64,000 bases of DNA from a bacterium. GTDB lineage: Bacteria; Patescibacteria; ABY1; JACQRZ01. Where the stretch lies: NCBI GenBank assembly GCA_030688365.1, contig JAUYIE010000020.1, forward strand, positions 1-64,000. Reading direction: 5' to 3'. Below the pieces are notes generated by a model. That model was not told where the DNA came from, did not search any database, and saw only the letters and a list, made by a program, of their open reading frames with translations. Below, in pieces: positions 62,703 to 64,000 of this stretch. The position numbers and the translations under genes were made by a program. Position 1 is the first letter of the stretch. Every line of letters begins with the position of its first letter.

Positions 62703-64000
62703 TTATTTTTTAGTGTTTGTTTTTCTTTGGATATATACACCACTTGCAAGAAAAATAATGCCAAAGAGCGATACGACACCGATTTGGGTGAGGGGTATTG
62801 GGGCGTTCGTGCCAGTGAGGGAGAGCGTTGTATTACTGAGTGTTGATGTGTTTGTATTTGACGTTGTTATATTTGTGTTTTCTGAAACTACGAGATCATC
62901 AGTGGTGCGTGGAAGTATCCTGTATCCACTGCTTGTTTGACTAACCACCCCAGTTACCTGCACAATATCACCACTCGCGATTTTTATATGTGGTATACCA
63001 GTGGATGCTTTGACATATATTCGGGCTTCATCATCGCCATCATCAATATATATACTTGGCCATTGCACTTTGACTACGTCGCCTTGTAGACGAACCAGAC
63101 TGCCTTCGTACTCTTCATTGACTTGGCTGGCAGTTATATCATGCGGTGTGGGTGGTTGGCCGTGAGAAATAAGTGTGATATCACTTTTTTGTGAAACTTT
63201 GAGACGCTCTTCATTACTGATTTGAGACAGGACACCGGCTATTTTTATCGTATCACCGCGCGCGAGCGTGGGTATTTGATTTTTTGAAACATACACCTGT
63301 ACGCCTGATCCTGCCAAGTAAAAAATATTCGCACCCAGTACGCCTGGTACTGATGCAACAACACCTTCGGTAACGATTGATGTGTTTAACGGAAAATCGC
63401 GTATCTGATCCAACGCTACTGTCAATCGTGATGAGGTATTTGCAGAGGATGTTGAATTTTTTGTACTTGTTGCGTGTGTCGTACTTGTGGACGTAGTGCC
63501 TTGCTGGTTTGAAAGAGTCACGGACAAATCAATGACATTTTCTTGTCCGGGAGTGACCATCTTTGACCAAACAAAATCGTTGTTGTCAGTGCGATTGAGA
63601 CTTTGTGCTTCAGGTGCAGTTTCATAAAAAACAGTATCAATCACATTTCCGTGTGTGTCGTATAGCACGACAGTGTCCGCGATATTGCGGAGTTGTATTT
63701 TTTCTTGTGCGGTGGTCAAGAGTAGATATCCATTCGCTGGTATCATTGTTGACGTGGAATATGTGTATGATTTTTTGCCCAACTGAAATGCCACACGCCA
63801 TCTCGATATATCAACGGGCTCGTCAGAGGTGTTGACAAGTTCAATAAATTCATCTGTATCTTTTCCTTTTGGGTTGGGAAATATTTCATTGATGACGATG
63901 GACGATATGATATTTATACTTTCTTGTGGAATCGGTGCATCCTTGATTTCGATTTCGTCAGTGGTGTCAGAAGGTGCAATGTTTTGTATCGATTCCTTGA
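62703..64000 (-). CDS. lamin-tail-domain surface protein, 5' end outside the window
   Basis: The frame stays open to the window edge, so this is the C-terminal 430 residues or so. It shows a lamin-tail domain (INEIFPNPKGKDTDEFIELVNTSDEPVDIS, then SYTYSTSTMIPANGYLLLT), a Ser/Thr linker, OB-like or beta domains (GANIFYLAGSGVQVYV; IYIDDGDDEARIYV) and a C-terminal membrane helix with basic tail (IPLTQIGVVSLFGIIFLASGVYIQRK). It is probably secreted and anchored. Extracellular DNA or nuclease links are common for such proteins, but not shown here. Confidence 0.75.
   Translation of the reverse strand, partial: KESIQNIAPSDTTDEIEIKDAPIPQESINIISSIVINEIFPNPKGKDTDEFIELVNTSDEPVDISRWRVAFQLGKKSYTYSTSTMIPANGYLLLTTAQEKIQLRNIADTVVLYDTHGNVIDTVFYETAPEAQSLNRTDNNDFVWSKMVTPGQENVIDLSVTLSNQQGTTSTSTTHATSTKNSTSSANTSSRLTVALDQIRDFPLNTSIVTEGVVASVPGVLGANIFYLAGSGVQVYVSKNQIPTLARGDTIKIAGVLSQISNEERLKVSQKSDITLISHGQPPTPHDITASQVNEEYEGSLVRLQGDVVKVQWPSIYIDDGDDEARIYVKASTGIPHIKIASGDIVQVTGVVSQTSSGYRILPRTTDDLVVSENTNITTSNTNTSTLSNTTLSLTGTNAPIPLTQIGVVSLFGIIFLASGVYIQRKTNTKK

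Overview
The window looks like chromosomal DNA of a Candidate Phyla Radiation (Patescibacteria) bacterium. The evidence is indirect: a compact, AT-rich, mixed-strand housekeeping layout; many small membrane proteins of unknown function; TrmB-type and MerR-type regulators; a type IV pilus ATPase; a glycolytic pair of a PfkB kinase and a class II aldolase; and glycosyltransferase/DUF2304 pairs. I see no phage, insertion sequence or CRISPR array. Promoters follow a clear sigma-70 pattern (TTGACA, 17 bp, TATACT), several lying only a few bases from the start codon.

Layout. 0-7 kb: the end of an rRNA operon (5S), endonuclease Q, two tiny lysine-rich basic peptide genes, a tRNA cluster (Leu, Val, Ala), rplS, an RluD-type pseudouridine synthase and a CCA-adding enzyme. 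6.7-15.9 kb: tRNA-Val, folA, thyA, tRNA-Ala, a phosphatase-like protein, a broken LPG-synthase-like gene, an MBL-fold protein, gyrA, and rpmF-nusB-rnc. 15.9-26.6 kb: mostly leftward genes (argS, tyrS, valS, two TrmB-like regulators), with trmH-type methyltransferase, a candidate structured RNA and tRNA-Ile(TAT).

26.7-28.6 kb: eight perfect copies of the 16-bp palindrome TGTTCCACGTGGAACA, the known ParB site parS, wrapped around a small zinc-ribbon gene and two TPR genes. Genes diverge from this zone (leftward to its left, rightward to its right), so I read it as the chromosomal centromere, probably near the replication origin. 28.7-40.4 kb: a rightward block with a methyltransferase, YraN, a surface-protein operon, nusA, rpsA, ftsH and pilB. 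40.4-44.8 kb: tsaE-tsaD, a glycosyltransferase, tRNA-Glu, a STAS/DUF4325 protein paired with a MerR-HTH/GHKL-ATPase fusion, and an FAD-synthetase-like protein.

44.8-54 kb is the most unusual part: a MacAB-type exporter, then a stand-alone class II aminoacyl-tRNA-synthetase-like protein, then a radical-SAM-like protein with atypical cysteine spacing, then (convergent) a cyclopropane-fatty-acid synthase with an FAD-linked oxidoreductase. The synthetase-like/radical-SAM pair recalls the logic of EpmA/EpmB but is not that system, and is my best candidate for an undescribed pathway. 54-64 kb: a small heat-shock protein, a leftward sugar/glycolysis operon (GT2, DUF2304, PfkB, aldolase, hydroxyacid dehydrogenase), a short UDP-sugar dehydrogenase-like protein, DoxX with a type II NADH dehydrogenase, tRNA-Gly and a truncated lamin-tail surface protein at the window edge.
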